A stretch of 64,000 bases of DNA, taken from Actinoplanes lutulentus. Its GTDB lineage: Bacteria; Actinomycetota; Actinomycetes; Mycobacteriales; Micromonosporaceae. Of the stretch, positions 1 to 9,288 are shown one piece after another. Below the pieces are notes generated by a model. The model was not told the origin of the DNA, did no database searches, and was given only the letters and a program-made list of their open reading frames with translations. The stretch covers positions 163,697 to 227,696 of the forward strand of contig NZ_QLMJ01000020.1 of the NCBI RefSeq assembly GCF_003259845.1, in the 5' to 3' direction. How positions within the stretch are numbered: the first letter of the stretch is position 1; each line of letters begins with the position of its first letter. A program made the translations under genes and the position numbers.

Positions 1-684
1 GGTGCCGTAGTTGTTCCGTTTCCCGGCCAGGCCGAGTCCGCCCCGGTATCGGCCGTCACCGACGGCGAGGGCCAGGACGTTGCTTCCCCGGCTCAAGGCT
101 TCGGTGACGTCGTAGGTCTGATATTCCACCGCCTGGTCGAACGGCGTCCAGCGGGGGACCAGAGCATGCCCGGTCAGATCAGTTCCGTTGACGAAGAGCC
201 GGTACCAACCGAGCGCGCTGACGTAGGCCCGGGCGCGAACCACCTCCGCGCCGAGGTCAAGGAGTCCGCGAAGATAGACGACGGCGTCGTCCTGCTTGGA
301 CGCGGGTGTGGCGCCGCCGATCCAGCTCGCCTGCCACAGGTTCGGGTCGAGGATGGCCGTTTCGAACCAGGCGGGTTCGCTCCAGTCACCTTCCGACTCG
401 GGTGCATCACCGGTGGTGTGCCAGACACGCACCCGCCACCAGTATCGGTGCATCGACTGCAGGGCACGGCCGGCGTAACGGACGCCGAACGGTTCGGCGG
501 AGTCGGTGCGCCCGCTGTCCCACACCACGTCGCCGAAGCTGCTGTCGGCGGAGACTTGAATGGCGTACCCGGTCTGCCGCACGTCGTCCTGCCGGGTGGT
601 CAACATCCAGGCGAACTCGGGGCTCGGGGCGTCCACGCCCAGGGGCTGTTCGAGGGCGTTGGTGCGCAGTCGTGTGCAGTTCAT
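1..684 (-). CDS. alpha-L-rhamnosidase (GH78), N-terminal part, runs off window
   Basis: This is an open minus-strand frame from an ATG at 684 to base 1 without a stop: 228 codons, so only the N-terminal part is present. The protein starts MNCTRLRTNALEQPLGVD and contains FAWML, GYAIQVSAD, WDSGR and YWWRVRVW. This is the fibronectin-like start of GH78 rhamnosidases. The later WQASWIGG, RARAYVSALGWYRLFVNG and YDVTEAL segments match the rhamnosidase N-terminal domain. The family removes terminal alpha-L-rhamnose from plant glycans and rhamnogalacturonan. The gene starts 34 bp after the MFS gene and is probably the last visible member of the GH43-GH2-MFS operon. The catalytic (alpha/alpha)6 barrel lies outside the window. 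Confidence 0.88.
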   Translation of the reverse strand, partial: MNCTRLRTNALEQPLGVDAPSPEFAWMLTTRQDDVRQTGYAIQVSADSSFGDVVWDSGRTDSAEPFGVRYAGRALQSMHRYWWRVRVWHTTGDAPESEGDWSEPAWFETAILDPNLWQASWIGGATPASKQDDAVVYLRGLLDLGAEVVRARAYVSALGWYRLFVNGTDLTGHALVPRWTPFDQAVEYQTYDVTEALSRGSNVLALAVGDGRYRGGLGLAGKRNNYGT

Positions 685-718
685 CGGCGCTGGTCCTTGT
701 CGTGCGGTGGTGCCGGGG

Positions 719-1996
719 TCAGCGAACGGATTTGATTTTGAAGATGCTGACGGCGCCGATGATGATGATGGTGAGCGAGAGGATGAATACCGGTCGGTAG
801 CCGAGCCCGGCGGAGATGATGCTTGAGGTGATTAGGGGTGCGAGTACGGCGGGCACGGTGTTGGCGGTGTTGAGGATGCCGAGGTCTTTTCCGCGGGCGT
901 TTTGGGAGGGGAGTACTTCGGTCATGAGGGCGGCGTCGACGGAGAGGAATGCGCCGAGGCCGAGGCCGGATACTGCGGAGAAGATGATCATTGAGGTTGG
1001 TGTCGGCCAGAACAGTGGTAGGGCTACGGCGAGGCCGAAGAGCATGGAGGAGATGAAGATGGGCATCTTGCGGCGTCCGATGCGGTCGGAGACTGGGCCG
1101 GCGACGACGGTGCCGATCACGATGGTGATGAGGCTTGCGGCTCCGGCGATCGCGACGGTGTCGCCGGCTTGTGAGTCGGTTAGGCCGATGTAGTCGGTGA
1201 GTAGGTAGAGCATGAAGTTTTGCACCATGTAGAGGCCGAGCAGGAGCAGGAAGCGGCCGGCGAAGGCCCAGTAGAAGTCGGGTGCGCCGGTCGGGAACCG
1301 GAAGGTGTCGGCAAGCCCGCGGAGGTCGAGTTTTGTGCGTGGCTGGTCGGTGCTGGGGTAGTCGGGTGCGAGGAACACGAACGACAGCGGCAGGGTCAGC
1401 ATGACTGCTGCCAGGATTGGGAACAGGGCGTCGGGGTCGCTGATGAAGCGTGATGCGGCGATTGATCCGGCAGCGCCGGCGAAGACTTGGGCGCCGCCGT
1501 AGATGGCGGAGGCGGTGCCTCGCTTGTCGGTGGGGATCCGGTCGGGGAAGACTGCGAGGACGGCGGCGGGGAGTGCGTTGAAGAACAGTGAGTAGCCGAT
1601 CCAGACTGCGAAGAAGCTGCTGATGGTCTGTGTGAGTGGCACTAGGAGCAGGAATCCGGCGCCGGTGGCCGCGCCGAAGACGATCCAGGGTGTGCGGCGT
1701 CCCCATCGGCTGCGGGTGAGGTCTGAGATCGCGCCCCACGCGAACAGGGCGATCGTGGTGGCGACCGCGCTGAGCGCGGTTCCGGCACCGAGGTAGAACA
1801 CTTTGTCGTCGGGTTCCAGGACGGCGATCTTCGCGGCGGCCAGGACGCCGACAAAAGCGCTGTTGGCGAAGAGCCAGCCGAATCCGATGAGGAACAGGCC
1901 GGTGCCGAGGCGGCGCTGGCTGACCCGGGACCGGACGGTGGTGTCCGGCACCGGCGGATCGTCGAGGGCGCGGGGTTCAGGTAGTTCAGTGGACAT
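719..1996 (-). CDS. MFS transporter, probable glycoside uptake (locus A copy)
   Basis: This is a 425-residue, roughly 12-helix membrane protein. The ATG at 1996 (MSTELPEP) is preferred; a frame extension upstream would need a TTG at 2005. The loop SDLTRSRWGRRTPWI after the second helix resembles the conserved loop of sugar-transporting MFS/GPH-like proteins, and PVSDRIGRRK repeats it in the second half. It lies between GH2 and GH78 genes in one operon, so uptake of an oligosaccharide or aryl-glycoside is inferred. Close paralogues lie at 51211-52479 (nearly the same C-terminus, IFKIKSVR) and, more distantly, at 26822-28060. The substrate cannot be read from the sequence. Confidence 0.85.
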   Translation of the reverse strand: MSTELPEPRALDDPPVPDTTVRSRVSQRRLGTGLFLIGFGWLFANSAFVGVLAAAKIAVLEPDDKVFYLGAGTALSAVATTIALFAWGAISDLTRSRWGRRTPWIVFGAATGAGFLLLVPLTQTISSFFAVWIGYSLFFNALPAAVLAVFPDRIPTDKRGTASAIYGGAQVFAGAAGSIAASRFISDPDALFPILAAVMLTLPLSFVFLAPDYPSTDQPRTKLDLRGLADTFRFPTGAPDFYWAFAGRFLLLLGLYMVQNFMLYLLTDYIGLTDSQAGDTVAIAGAASLITIVIGTVVAGPVSDRIGRRKMPIFISSMLFGLAVALPLFWPTPTSMIIFSAVSGLGLGAFLSVDAALMTEVLPSQNARGKDLGILNTANTVPAVLAPLITSSIISAGLGYRPVFILSLTIIIIGAVSIFKIKSVR

Positions 1997-2026
1997 ATGC
2001 GTCAACTCTCTGAACAGGGCAGTGGT

Positions 2027-4414
2027 CTAGTAGGGGGTGACCTGCTTGAGCTGGATCGAGGCGGTGCCGTGAGTGCGGCTCACCGCTGTGACGACGATGT
2101 CGCCGGCGTCGTGGCCGGCGCGGACCACGGCGAGGGCGCGGCCGCGGTAAGTGCTGTGTTCGTGGTCGGCGAAGGATTCTGCGGTCGCCGGTGCCGCGCT
2201 GCCGAAGCCAGCCAGGGTCGCCGGCCCTTCTACGGTGATGTGGATCTGGTCCTCGTCGAGCATGTCGACTACGTCGTTCGCGTCCGCGAGTTCGACGCGT
2301 ACGAAAGCAAGGTCTTGATCGTCTGCCCTTAGCTCGACGGTCTCGGCGGTCAGCCGCAACCGGGCCCGGCCGGCGGTGCGCAGCGATGAGCGCCCGCTCT
2401 CGGCGCCGTCACGGTAGGCGACGGCGGTGACCTCGCCCGGCTGGTAGCGGGTCCGGAATCGGGCGACGAAGCCATGGACGGGCTCACGCCCGATGGACTG
2501 TCCGTTGACCAGCAGTTCCACCTCGTCGCCGGCGCTGTAGATCTCGATCTCCGTCGGTTTTCCGGCGCATCCGCACCACGACCAGCTGGCGACGGCGTCG
2601 GTCGAACGCCACGCCGTCCGGCTGACAGGCCGGCCGACGACGTCCGGTGGCCGGACGGTGATCACGGGCGCGTCGAGCAGCCCCCAGACGGTTTGGGCGA
2701 GGAATGCCGGAGCGCCGGGCTCGCCGGTGATGTCGATGGCGCCGCAGCCGCCGGTGAGGTGGGGGTACGGCTTGTGCAGGCCGCCGCGGCGGGTGCCGTA
2801 GGTCCAGGTGCCGATGCCGGCCTCGCCGAGATAGTCCCAGCCGGTCCACATGAAGTCGCCGATCACGTTCGGCAGCCGCTCGACCAGCGCCCAGTTGGCG
2901 GCGATGTCGCCGGGCATCGTCTCGGTGCCGACGATCACCCGGTCCGGGTGCAGCCGGGAGTCAGTCTCGTACCGCACGGTGCCGTAGTTGTATCCGGCGA
3001 CATCGAGGATGTCGAAGATCGCGCGGGTCGCCTTGTCGGCGCGCTTGAGGCGCGGCACGGTCTTCATCAGGCGGCCGAACTGGTTGGTCAGGACATTGAC
3101 CATGGTGCTGTTCATGGGTGGGGCGGACTTGCTCGACGGCTGCTCGGCAGGGCTGCCCTTGAGCGTTGTCGGCCAGCTCAGCGTCGCCGCCATCAGGTTG
3201 ACACCCATGGTGACCGGGCGGCCGGGATCGAGGGCGCGGACGTGGTCGGACATCCGGCGGGCCGTCGCCACACCGTACGGCGTGGCCGGTTCGCTGTTCT
3301 CGTTACCGATCGAGTACATGATCACGCTGGGATGGTTGCGGTCCCTGATGATCATCGCGTCGGCGTCGGCCTGCCAGGTCGCGGCGAAATGCGGGGCGTC
3401 GTCGTGCTCGGTCTTGTGGTCGTACCAGCCGTCGTAGAGCTCGTCCATGACGTACATGCCGAGCTCGTCGCAGGCGTCGAGCAGGTCGCGGGAAGCCGGG
3501 TTGTGCGCGCTGCGGATCGCGTTGAACCCGTTGTCCTTGAGGATGCGGACCCGCCGGAACTCGGCGGCGCGGAAGGTGGCCGCGCCCAGCACCCCGCTGT
3601 CGTGGTGCACATTCGCGCCGCGCAGCAGCGTCGGCACGCCGTTGACCCGGAGCCCGTGGCGCCCGTCGAGGTCGATCGTGCGCAGCCCGATCTTCGTCGT
3701 CTGCTCGTCACGGACCTGGCCGTGGGTGCTGATCCGGATCGTGGCGTCGTACAGGTTCGGCTGCTCGGCCGACCAGAGCAGGGGAGCGGGGAGGGTCAGT
3801 GTCACCTGGGCTGTCGAGCCGGCTGTGCGGGTGGTCGCGACGAGGCCACCGATCGCGACGTACACGTCGATCGGTTCGCTGTCCGGATTGGCGAGGTCCA
3901 GCGTGACGTCGACCTGGGCGGCGCCGTCGCCGGCGACGGTGCGGAATCGGGCGCTGCCGGGCACGATGTGCACGGCGTCCTGGACTCGCACCCACACGGG
4001 GCGATAGATGCCGGAGCCCGTGTACCAGCGGGAGTTGGGCACCTGCGTGTTGTCGACGGTCACCTCGACCAGGTTGTCCGCGCCCAGGTTGAGTTCCGGG
4101 TCGATGCGGACCTCGAATTCGGTGTAACCGCTGACCGTGCTGCCGACCGTCTGACCGTTGACGAACACCTGGCTGTGCCGGTAGACGCCTTCGAACAGCA
4201 GGCTGACCCGCTTGCCCGCGAGGTCCCGTGGCGCGTGCCAAGTCTTCTGGTAGCGGTAGGCGCCGCCGAGGAAATAGGCACCGTGCCCGCCCGACGGGCT
4301 GTCAGCTCGACGGCCTTCACCGAGCATCGCGTCGTGCGGGAGCGTCACCGGCGTGGAGGAGCCGTCCGGCAGCCGCTGCGCCTGCCAATCCGAGTTGAAC
4401 AGCGACAGGCTCAT
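2027..4414 (-). CDS. glycoside hydrolase family 2, beta-galactosidase-like (locus A copy)
   Basis: The 795-residue protein has the GH2 order: an N-terminal jelly-roll sugar-binding domain (about 40-150, with the NSRWYTGSGIYRPVW motif), an immunoglobulin-like domain (about 150-250), a TIM barrel from RGANVHHDSG, and C-terminal beta domains. The probable acid/base is Glu372 in MYSIGNENSE and the nucleophile Glu498 in VIVGTETMPGD. There is no signal peptide, so it probably acts on imported oligosaccharide. Its ATG lies 1 bp from the stop of the GH43 gene, indicating translational coupling. A paralogue of about the same length is at 56082-58496. Beta-galactosidase is the default call; beta-glucuronidase or another beta-glycosidase remains possible. 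Confidence 0.88.
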   Translation of the reverse strand: MSLSLFNSDWQAQRLPDGSSTPVTLPHDAMLGEGRRADSPSGGHGAYFLGGAYRYQKTWHAPRDLAGKRVSLLFEGVYRHSQVFVNGQTVGSTVSGYTEFEVRIDPELNLGADNLVEVTVDNTQVPNSRWYTGSGIYRPVWVRVQDAVHIVPGSARFRTVAGDGAAQVDVTLDLANPDSEPIDVYVAIGGLVATTRTAGSTAQVTLTLPAPLLWSAEQPNLYDATIRISTHGQVRDEQTTKIGLRTIDLDGRHGLRVNGVPTLLRGANVHHDSGVLGAATFRAAEFRRVRILKDNGFNAIRSAHNPASRDLLDACDELGMYVMDELYDGWYDHKTEHDDAPHFAATWQADADAMIIRDRNHPSVIMYSIGNENSEPATPYGVATARRMSDHVRALDPGRPVTMGVNLMAATLSWPTTLKGSPAEQPSSKSAPPMNSTMVNVLTNQFGRLMKTVPRLKRADKATRAIFDILDVAGYNYGTVRYETDSRLHPDRVIVGTETMPGDIAANWALVERLPNVIGDFMWTGWDYLGEAGIGTWTYGTRRGGLHKPYPHLTGGCGAIDITGEPGAPAFLAQTVWGLLDAPVITVRPPDVVGRPVSRTAWRSTDAVASWSWCGCAGKPTEIEIYSAGDEVELLVNGQSIGREPVHGFVARFRTRYQPGEVTAVAYRDGAESGRSSLRTAGRARLRLTAETVELRADDQDLAFVRVELADANDVVDMLDEDQIHITVEGPATLAGFGSAAPATAESFADHEHSTYRGRALAVVRAGHDAGDIVVTAVSRTHGTASIQLKQVTPY

Positions 4415-4415
4415 G

Positions 4416-6158
4416 TCATGCCGCCGCGAGGTGGACGGGTTGTCCGCGGGTGATGCCGTTCTCGTTGAAGGAGTCGACGGCGATCCAGTAGTCGTGGTCC
4501 GCGTTGAGGGCGCTCAGGTCGAGGTCGGTGCGGTCGTAGAGCAGCCAGCTCTGGTAGAGCTTGTCGGCGGCCAGACCGTATCGGACGTTGTATCCCGGGG
4601 CAGTCGGCGCGCCATTCCAGGTGACGGCGGCGTTGAGAGGACTGGTATGGCGAGCACGAGGGGTCACTGCCGCGGGTGCGGCACCGGCGCCGTGGCCGAA
4701 GACCCGCAGACCGCTGACGGCCAGTTTTGATCCGTACGGCTGGGCGTACCCGGTCAGGCGGATGTGCCGGTAGGCGCGCGGCTCGTCGAGTTCGACGAAC
4801 AGGTGGGTGCGGCTGACCTTCGCCCCTCGCGTGTCGTACAGCGGTTCCCAGGTCACACCGTCGGCGGAGCCTTCGAGCAGCACTTCCACGGCAGGCTCGG
4901 CCATGTCGATGCGCCGGCGCCAGACCAGGGTCTGCTGGGTCTCGGCCCACTTCGGTTTCGGCGGGCGGATCTCGTGGTCGGCGAGGTTGATCTGTACGGA
5001 CGAGACGGTGGCGCCTTCGGGAATGTCGACAGAGATCCAGTGGCCCGGCGTGGCGTCGGCGGGCACCCACCAGGTTCGGGCGTCTTCGTTCACCGCGAGC
5101 TCGGCCGCATGTGCGGGGTCGGCGGAGGAGACGGTGACGGGCCGCCGGTCGGACAGCAGCATCGCTTTGGCCGACAGCGACCACGGGTCCGCGGGGCCGT
5201 TCGGCACGGTCATCGGGTAGTCGGCGAACTCCTGGTTGCAGAAGAGCACGCCGTCGGCGTCGAAGCCGGCCGGGAACAGGCCGATGCGTCGTTCGAACAT
5301 GTGCTGCACGGAGATCCGCATGGTGGCCATGTGCCACCAGTTGCCGTGCCGGTCCTGGATGGTCGATCCGTGGCCTGCGGCGGTCATGAAGCCGCCGGGC
5401 TTGGAGGAGAACGGTGACTGCGGGGAGTAGATGAACGGGCCGAGCGGCGATGGCGCGGTGTAATAGCCGTCCGCGTAGGTGTTGAGCTGGGTGCCGGGAG
5501 CCGCGTACTGCAGGTAGTAGACGCCGTCGTATTTGGTCATCCAGGCGCCCTCGAAGTACGGATCGGTTCCGGCGATCTTCTCCATGAGGACACCCATGCC
5601 GTTGGACTGGCGGTGGTCGTGGTTCTCGCCGGGGCGTTCCCAGCCGTGGGCGCGTACATCGCCGCTGATGATCGGCACGGGCTGCCCGATGCGCTCGAAC
5701 GTCGTACGGTCGAGTTCTTGGCCTTGAATGGGTTTTTTGTTCGAGGTTCCCCAGTAGAGGTAGACGCGGCCGTCGTCGTCCTGGAAGAGGTTGGGGTCGA
5801 AGAAGGCGAACGTGCCCGGGATCTCCTGCCACTGGCCGCTCAGAGGGTCGGTGGTGCGGAAGAACGAGCAGGGCTTGACGCTGCGTGACGCGCACACGAC
5901 GAGGTGGCCGTCGATCTCGCGGACATCCGGTGCGTAGTCGTAGGTCGGCAGGGTCGGGGTGGCCGCGAATTCCCAGGTGGCCAGATCGTCGGAGTGCCAG
6001 AACCCGCCGGACATCGAGGGGAAGAGGTAGTAGCGGTCCTTGTAGAGGATCACGGACGGGTCGGCTGCCTCCCGGAACACACCACGCCAGAACGGGCCGA
6101 CCGACATGTCCGAGAACCGGTAGGCGATGTCGAGGGGATTGCAGGTGAAGCTGCTCAT
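4416..6158 (-). CDS. glycoside hydrolase family 43 with C-terminal F5/8-type and FN3-like domains
   Basis: The protein has 580 residues. The five-bladed propeller occupies about residues 20-320. The usual GH43 acidic triad is visible: Asp33 in AADPSVILY (base), Asp121 in FFDPNLFQDDDG (pKa modulator) and Glu203 in YFEGAWMTK (acid). AAGHGS holds the family histidine. Residues about 330-480 look like a discoidin/F5-8 C carbohydrate-binding module (RHIRLTGYAQPYGSKLAVSG). The last 90 or so residues look like a fibronectin III domain. No signal peptide is evident. Typical GH43 activities are arabinanase, arabinofuranosidase, xylosidase and exo-galactanase. It is first in the operon with GH2, MFS and GH78, directly downstream of the 6185-6266 promoter. 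Confidence 0.87.
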   Translation of the reverse strand: MSSFTCNPLDIAYRFSDMSVGPFWRGVFREAADPSVILYKDRYYLFPSMSGGFWHSDDLATWEFAATPTLPTYDYAPDVREIDGHLVVCASRSVKPCSFFRTTDPLSGQWQEIPGTFAFFDPNLFQDDDGRVYLYWGTSNKKPIQGQELDRTTFERIGQPVPIISGDVRAHGWERPGENHDHRQSNGMGVLMEKIAGTDPYFEGAWMTKYDGVYYLQYAAPGTQLNTYADGYYTAPSPLGPFIYSPQSPFSSKPGGFMTAAGHGSTIQDRHGNWWHMATMRISVQHMFERRIGLFPAGFDADGVLFCNQEFADYPMTVPNGPADPWSLSAKAMLLSDRRPVTVSSADPAHAAELAVNEDARTWWVPADATPGHWISVDIPEGATVSSVQINLADHEIRPPKPKWAETQQTLVWRRRIDMAEPAVEVLLEGSADGVTWEPLYDTRGAKVSRTHLFVELDEPRAYRHIRLTGYAQPYGSKLAVSGLRVFGHGAGAAPAAVTPRARHTSPLNAAVTWNGAPTAPGYNVRYGLAADKLYQSWLLYDRTDLDLSALNADHDYWIAVDSFNENGITRGQPVHLAAA

Positions 6159-6184
6159 GGCGGGTGACGGCCTTTCTAGTGACT

Positions 6185-6266
6185 ATCTGCCGATCGGTAG
6201 ATGAAGTTACGGCCAGGTTGCGATCGGGTCAACGGGATGACGAAAAATATCTACCGTATGGAAGAT
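6185..6266 (-). promoter_or_regulatory. promoter with two flanking 18-bp operators (for the GH43 operon)
   Basis: Read on the minus strand, there is a TTGACC -35 (6232-6227), a 17-bp spacer and a TAACTT -10 (6209-6204). The palindrome ATCTGCCGATCGGTAGAT (6185-6202) starts 1 bp past the -10 and so covers the likely start site. A second palindrome, ATCTACCGTATGGAAGAT (6249-6266), lies upstream of the -35. Operator centres are 64 bp apart. The same module recurs at 10925-11007 and 54867-54949. Repression by a TetR-type protein is inferred from the geometry. Confidence 0.75.
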
Positions 6267-6268
6267 GA

Positions 6269-6300
6269 GATTGGGGGCGTCCGAACGGGCGCCCCCAATC
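6269..6300 (-). terminator. hairpin terminator after the SDR gene
   Basis: An 11-bp perfect stem (GATTGGGGGCG pairing with CGCCCCCAATC) has a 10-nt loop and starts 8 bp beyond the SDR stop codon. It separates the GH35-like/GH3/SDR operon from the next operator-controlled operon. There is no clear U tract. Confidence 0.65.
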
Positions 6301-6307
6301 GTGGGCG

Positions 6308-7072
6308 TTATGCGTAGAACGCCCCGCCGCCGTCGACGGACAGCGTCGTCCCGGTGATGTACGAGGCGTCCGGCCCGGCCAGGAAGACCGCTGCCCGGCC
6401 GACATCGCCCTCGGCGTCGCCGAACCGCGGGATCGACATCGTCGCTACGACGGCCTTGTAGTCATCCGGGTTGGCCTTGAAGTGCGCCTCGGCGCCCGGG
6501 GTCATGACACCCGGTGCGATGCAGTTGACCGTGATGCCGAGCGCACCCCACTCCCGTGCCGCCGAGCGGGTCAGAGCGCCGATCGCGCCCTTGGTCGATA
6601 CATAGGTCGCGTACCCTGCCATGCCGAGCAGCTCGGAGGCTGAGCGCAGGTTGATCACGCGACCGTAGCCGTCCTTCAGGTACGGGAAGCAGGCGCGCAT
6701 GAAGTAGAAGCAGGCCCGCGGCCCGGTGCCGAACGCCAGGTCGAGGTCGGCGTCGGTGACCTCGGCCAGCGGCACGCCGGAGCGAGACGCCTGCGCGTTG
6801 TTGACCAGGATGTCCACCGTGCCGAAGCGGTCGACCACGTCGGCCACGGCCGAGTCGACGGCTGCGGAGTCGCTGATGTCGGCGGTGATGGCCAGGCCGG
6901 TCGCGCTGGCGGCCTCGATCAGGCCTACGGTCTGCTTCGCGCCGTCGCCGTTGATGTCGATGACGGCAACGGCGGTGCCCTCTTTGGCGAGGGCGGTCGC
7001 GATGCCGCGGCCGACTCCGCCGCCGGCGCCGGTGATGATGGCGACTTTCCCGTCGAGCGTTCCCATGATCAT
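6308..7072 (-). CDS. SDR family oxidoreductase
   Basis: This classical short-chain dehydrogenase has 254 residues. The nucleotide-binding motif TGAGGGVGRG is near the N-terminus, NNA follows at about 90, and the catalytic Tyr and Lys lie in YVSTKGAIG. The C-terminus SVDGGGAFYA is typical. ATG 7072 and ATG 7066 (MGTLDGKVAIITG) are both possible starts; the second has slightly better spacing from GGAA. It is the last gene after GH35-like and GH3 genes, so oxidation of a released sugar or aglycone is inferred. The substrate is unknown. Confidence 0.85.
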   Translation of the reverse strand: MIMGTLDGKVAIITGAGGGVGRGIATALAKEGTAVAVIDINGDGAKQTVGLIEAASATGLAITADISDSAAVDSAVADVVDRFGTVDILVNNAQASRSGVPLAEVTDADLDLAFGTGPRACFYFMRACFPYLKDGYGRVINLRSASELLGMAGYATYVSTKGAIGALTRSAAREWGALGITVNCIAPGVMTPGAEAHFKANPDDYKAVVATMSIPRFGDAEGDVGRAAVFLAGPDASYITGTTLSVDGGGAFYA

Positions 7073-7115
7073 TTCCGTTCGTGTGGTGGTGCGGATGCCC
7101 GATGGCCCGCCGACA

Positions 7116-9287
7116 TCACTGCTCCTTGGTGATGAGCGGCTGAATGTCGTCGAAGGTGCTCGGGCTGTGGGCTGCGGCAGCGATTCCCCACGTCCCCGGC
7201 CGGCGTGACCAGGCCCGGGTCTGCGGATCGCGTTGCCGGGTCGGGGTCAGATCGAGGGTGACCTCGACGGTGGCCTCGGCTCCTGCGGCAAGTTCGACGC
7301 GGCGGAAACCGATCAGCTGCGGGATCGGCCGGGCGGCCGAGGTGTCCGCGGCATAGATCTGGACCACAGTCGATCCGGCACGCTTGCCGGAGTTGCGGAC
7401 CCGTACGGTCGCGGTGCCGGTGGTCTCGGTGGCTTCGTGCCCGAGGAGGTCCTGTTCGAAGGTGGTGTAGCCGAGCCCGAAACCGAACGGGAAGGCTGCG
7501 GCGTTCCCGTCGCGGTCGAGTTTGCGCTGTCCCCACCAGGCGTCGTAGACGATCGAGCGCGCCTCCGCGTCGAAGAACGGCAGGTGCTCGGCACTGGTGG
7601 GGATGGACACCGGCAGGCGGCCGCCGGGTTCGGCGGCGCCGGTCAGCACGTCGGCCAGAGCCCGCCCGCCCTCCATCCCGGGGTACCAGGCGTGCAGGAT
7701 CGCGGGAACCTGTTCCCTCCACGCCTCGATGATGATGGCGCTGCCGCCGATCAGCACGGCCACGGTCCGCGGGTTCGCGGCGGCGACCGCGGCGACCAGC
7801 CGCTCGTCGTCGTCGTGCAGGGTCAGTGACTCCCGGTCTCCGCCCTGGCCGAACTGGCTGCTCTTCCTCGCCAGCTTCTCCATCGCCCACTTGACCGGGC
7901 TGAAGTTGAACGGGAAACCGAAGATGTCGAGGTTGGCGTCACCGTTCTCGATACGTTCGCCCTCGTCGTCGTGGTCCATGCCGACGACCAGGATCGCCGC
8001 GTCCGCGGCGGTGGCCGCGGCGACGGCCGCCGTGATGTCGGCACCGTCGGCGTGCACGATCTCGACGCCGGGCAGGGCCTCGCGCAGCCCGTCCAGCGGT
8101 GAGCTGGTGCTCGGCGGGTGCACCAGCGACGAACCGTGGTCACCGGTGTTGGCTTGCGCGGCGAGTTTGCCGATCACCGCGAGCCGTTTGATTTCCGGTG
8201 CGAGCGGCAGCACCGGGGTGTCGTCGACAGGGTCGTTCTTGAGCAGCACCATCGCCTGCGTGGCGACGCGCCGGGCCAGCGCGCGGTGGGCCGGTGAGGC
8301 GATCACGTCAGTGGCGGGTTCGGCCGGGTCGCGGGTCGCAGCGTGCCGCAGGGTGGTGCGCAGGATGCGGTGCGCCGATTGGATGACGGTGTCCCGGGCG
8401 AGGCGTCCGTCCTTGAGCGCGCCGGGCAGTTCCCGTGCCCGCAGCAGGCGCAACGGCATCTCGACGTCCATGCCGGCTTCCAGGCTTTCGAGCCCGGCGT
8501 GAGTGCCGAACACCCAGTCGCTGGTGACGAAGCCGTCGAAGCCCCACTCGTCGCGCAGGATGTCGGTGAGCAGTGCCTTGTTGACGTCCATGAACTTGCC
8601 GTTGACCGAGTTGTAGGCGCTCATCACCGACTCGGCCCCGGCGTCCACGACCGCCTTGAAGTGCGGCAGGTACACCTCGTGCAGGGCGTGATCGTCGACG
8701 GTGACGTCGACCCGGAAGCGGGCGTTCTCCATCGAGTTGAGGGCGAAATGTTTCACGCAGGCCATCACGTTCGGGCGCAGCCCGCGGGTGAGCCCGGCGC
8801 CCATCCGGCCGATCAGGACCGGATCCTCGCCGTAGGTCTCCTGGGCCCTGCCCCAGGCGGGGTGCCGCAGCAGGTTGATGCAGACGGCCCCGGAATAGTT
8901 GGCGCCGCGGGCGCGGGCCTCCAGGCCCATGGCCGTCCCGACCTGCTGTTCGAGGTCGGGATCCCACGTCGCACCGCGTGCCATGCTCACCGGGAACGCG
9001 GTCGACCCTTCGATGACCACGCCGCGGGGCCCGTCGGTGAACCGGACGCCGGGGATGCCGAGGCGGGCGACGGCTCCGCCGGTGATCGGCCCGGATTTGA
9101 TCTTTCCGGGAAGCGCGATCATCGACCGGGGCAGAACGTCCCCGTCGAGCAGCCACAGCAGCTCGTCGTCGGTCATTTCGGCGATGAGCAGGTCAGCAGC
9201 ATCAGCGGCGTCGAGTTCGCCCGCGCGGACTCGACGAACGCTGTCGCCGAAAGTGTTCTGTGGTGCCACCTCAGTCGTTCCCTTCAT
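7116..9287 (-). CDS. glycoside hydrolase family 3 beta-glycosidase (locus A copy)
   Basis: The 723-residue protein has an N-terminal GH3 barrel with TDGPRGV, KHFALNSMENARF and the nucleophile Asp257 in FVTSDWVFG. An (alpha/beta)6 sandwich follows (VLLKND, VIGKLAAQANTGDHGSS, LVVGMDHDDEGE). A C-terminal fibronectin III-like domain begins near FPFGFGLGYTTFE. No signal peptide was seen, so a cytoplasmic beta-glucosidase or beta-xylosidase acting on imported oligosaccharide is likely. It starts 1 bp after the stop of the upstream GH35-like gene. A highly similar paralogue lies at 52538-54688. Confidence 0.9.
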   Translation of the reverse strand: MKGTTEVAPQNTFGDSVRRVRAGELDAADAADLLIAEMTDDELLWLLDGDVLPRSMIALPGKIKSGPITGGAVARLGIPGVRFTDGPRGVVIEGSTAFPVSMARGATWDPDLEQQVGTAMGLEARARGANYSGAVCINLLRHPAWGRAQETYGEDPVLIGRMGAGLTRGLRPNVMACVKHFALNSMENARFRVDVTVDDHALHEVYLPHFKAVVDAGAESVMSAYNSVNGKFMDVNKALLTDILRDEWGFDGFVTSDWVFGTHAGLESLEAGMDVEMPLRLLRARELPGALKDGRLARDTVIQSAHRILRTTLRHAATRDPAEPATDVIASPAHRALARRVATQAMVLLKNDPVDDTPVLPLAPEIKRLAVIGKLAAQANTGDHGSSLVHPPSTSSPLDGLREALPGVEIVHADGADITAAVAAATAADAAILVVGMDHDDEGERIENGDANLDIFGFPFNFSPVKWAMEKLARKSSQFGQGGDRESLTLHDDDERLVAAVAAANPRTVAVLIGGSAIIIEAWREQVPAILHAWYPGMEGGRALADVLTGAAEPGGRLPVSIPTSAEHLPFFDAEARSIVYDAWWGQRKLDRDGNAAAFPFGFGLGYTTFEQDLLGHEATETTGTATVRVRNSGKRAGSTVVQIYAADTSAARPIPQLIGFRRVELAAGAEATVEVTLDLTPTRQRDPQTRAWSRRPGTWGIAAAAHSPSTFDDIQPLITKEQ

Positions 9288-9288
9288 G

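Noticed and set aside
2474..4453. 659-residue plus-strand frame opposite the GH2 gene
   Set aside because: It is a shadow of the minus-strand gene: low-complexity, Arg/Gly/Val-rich, and no family motif, while the opposite strand has clear GH2 catalytic motifs.
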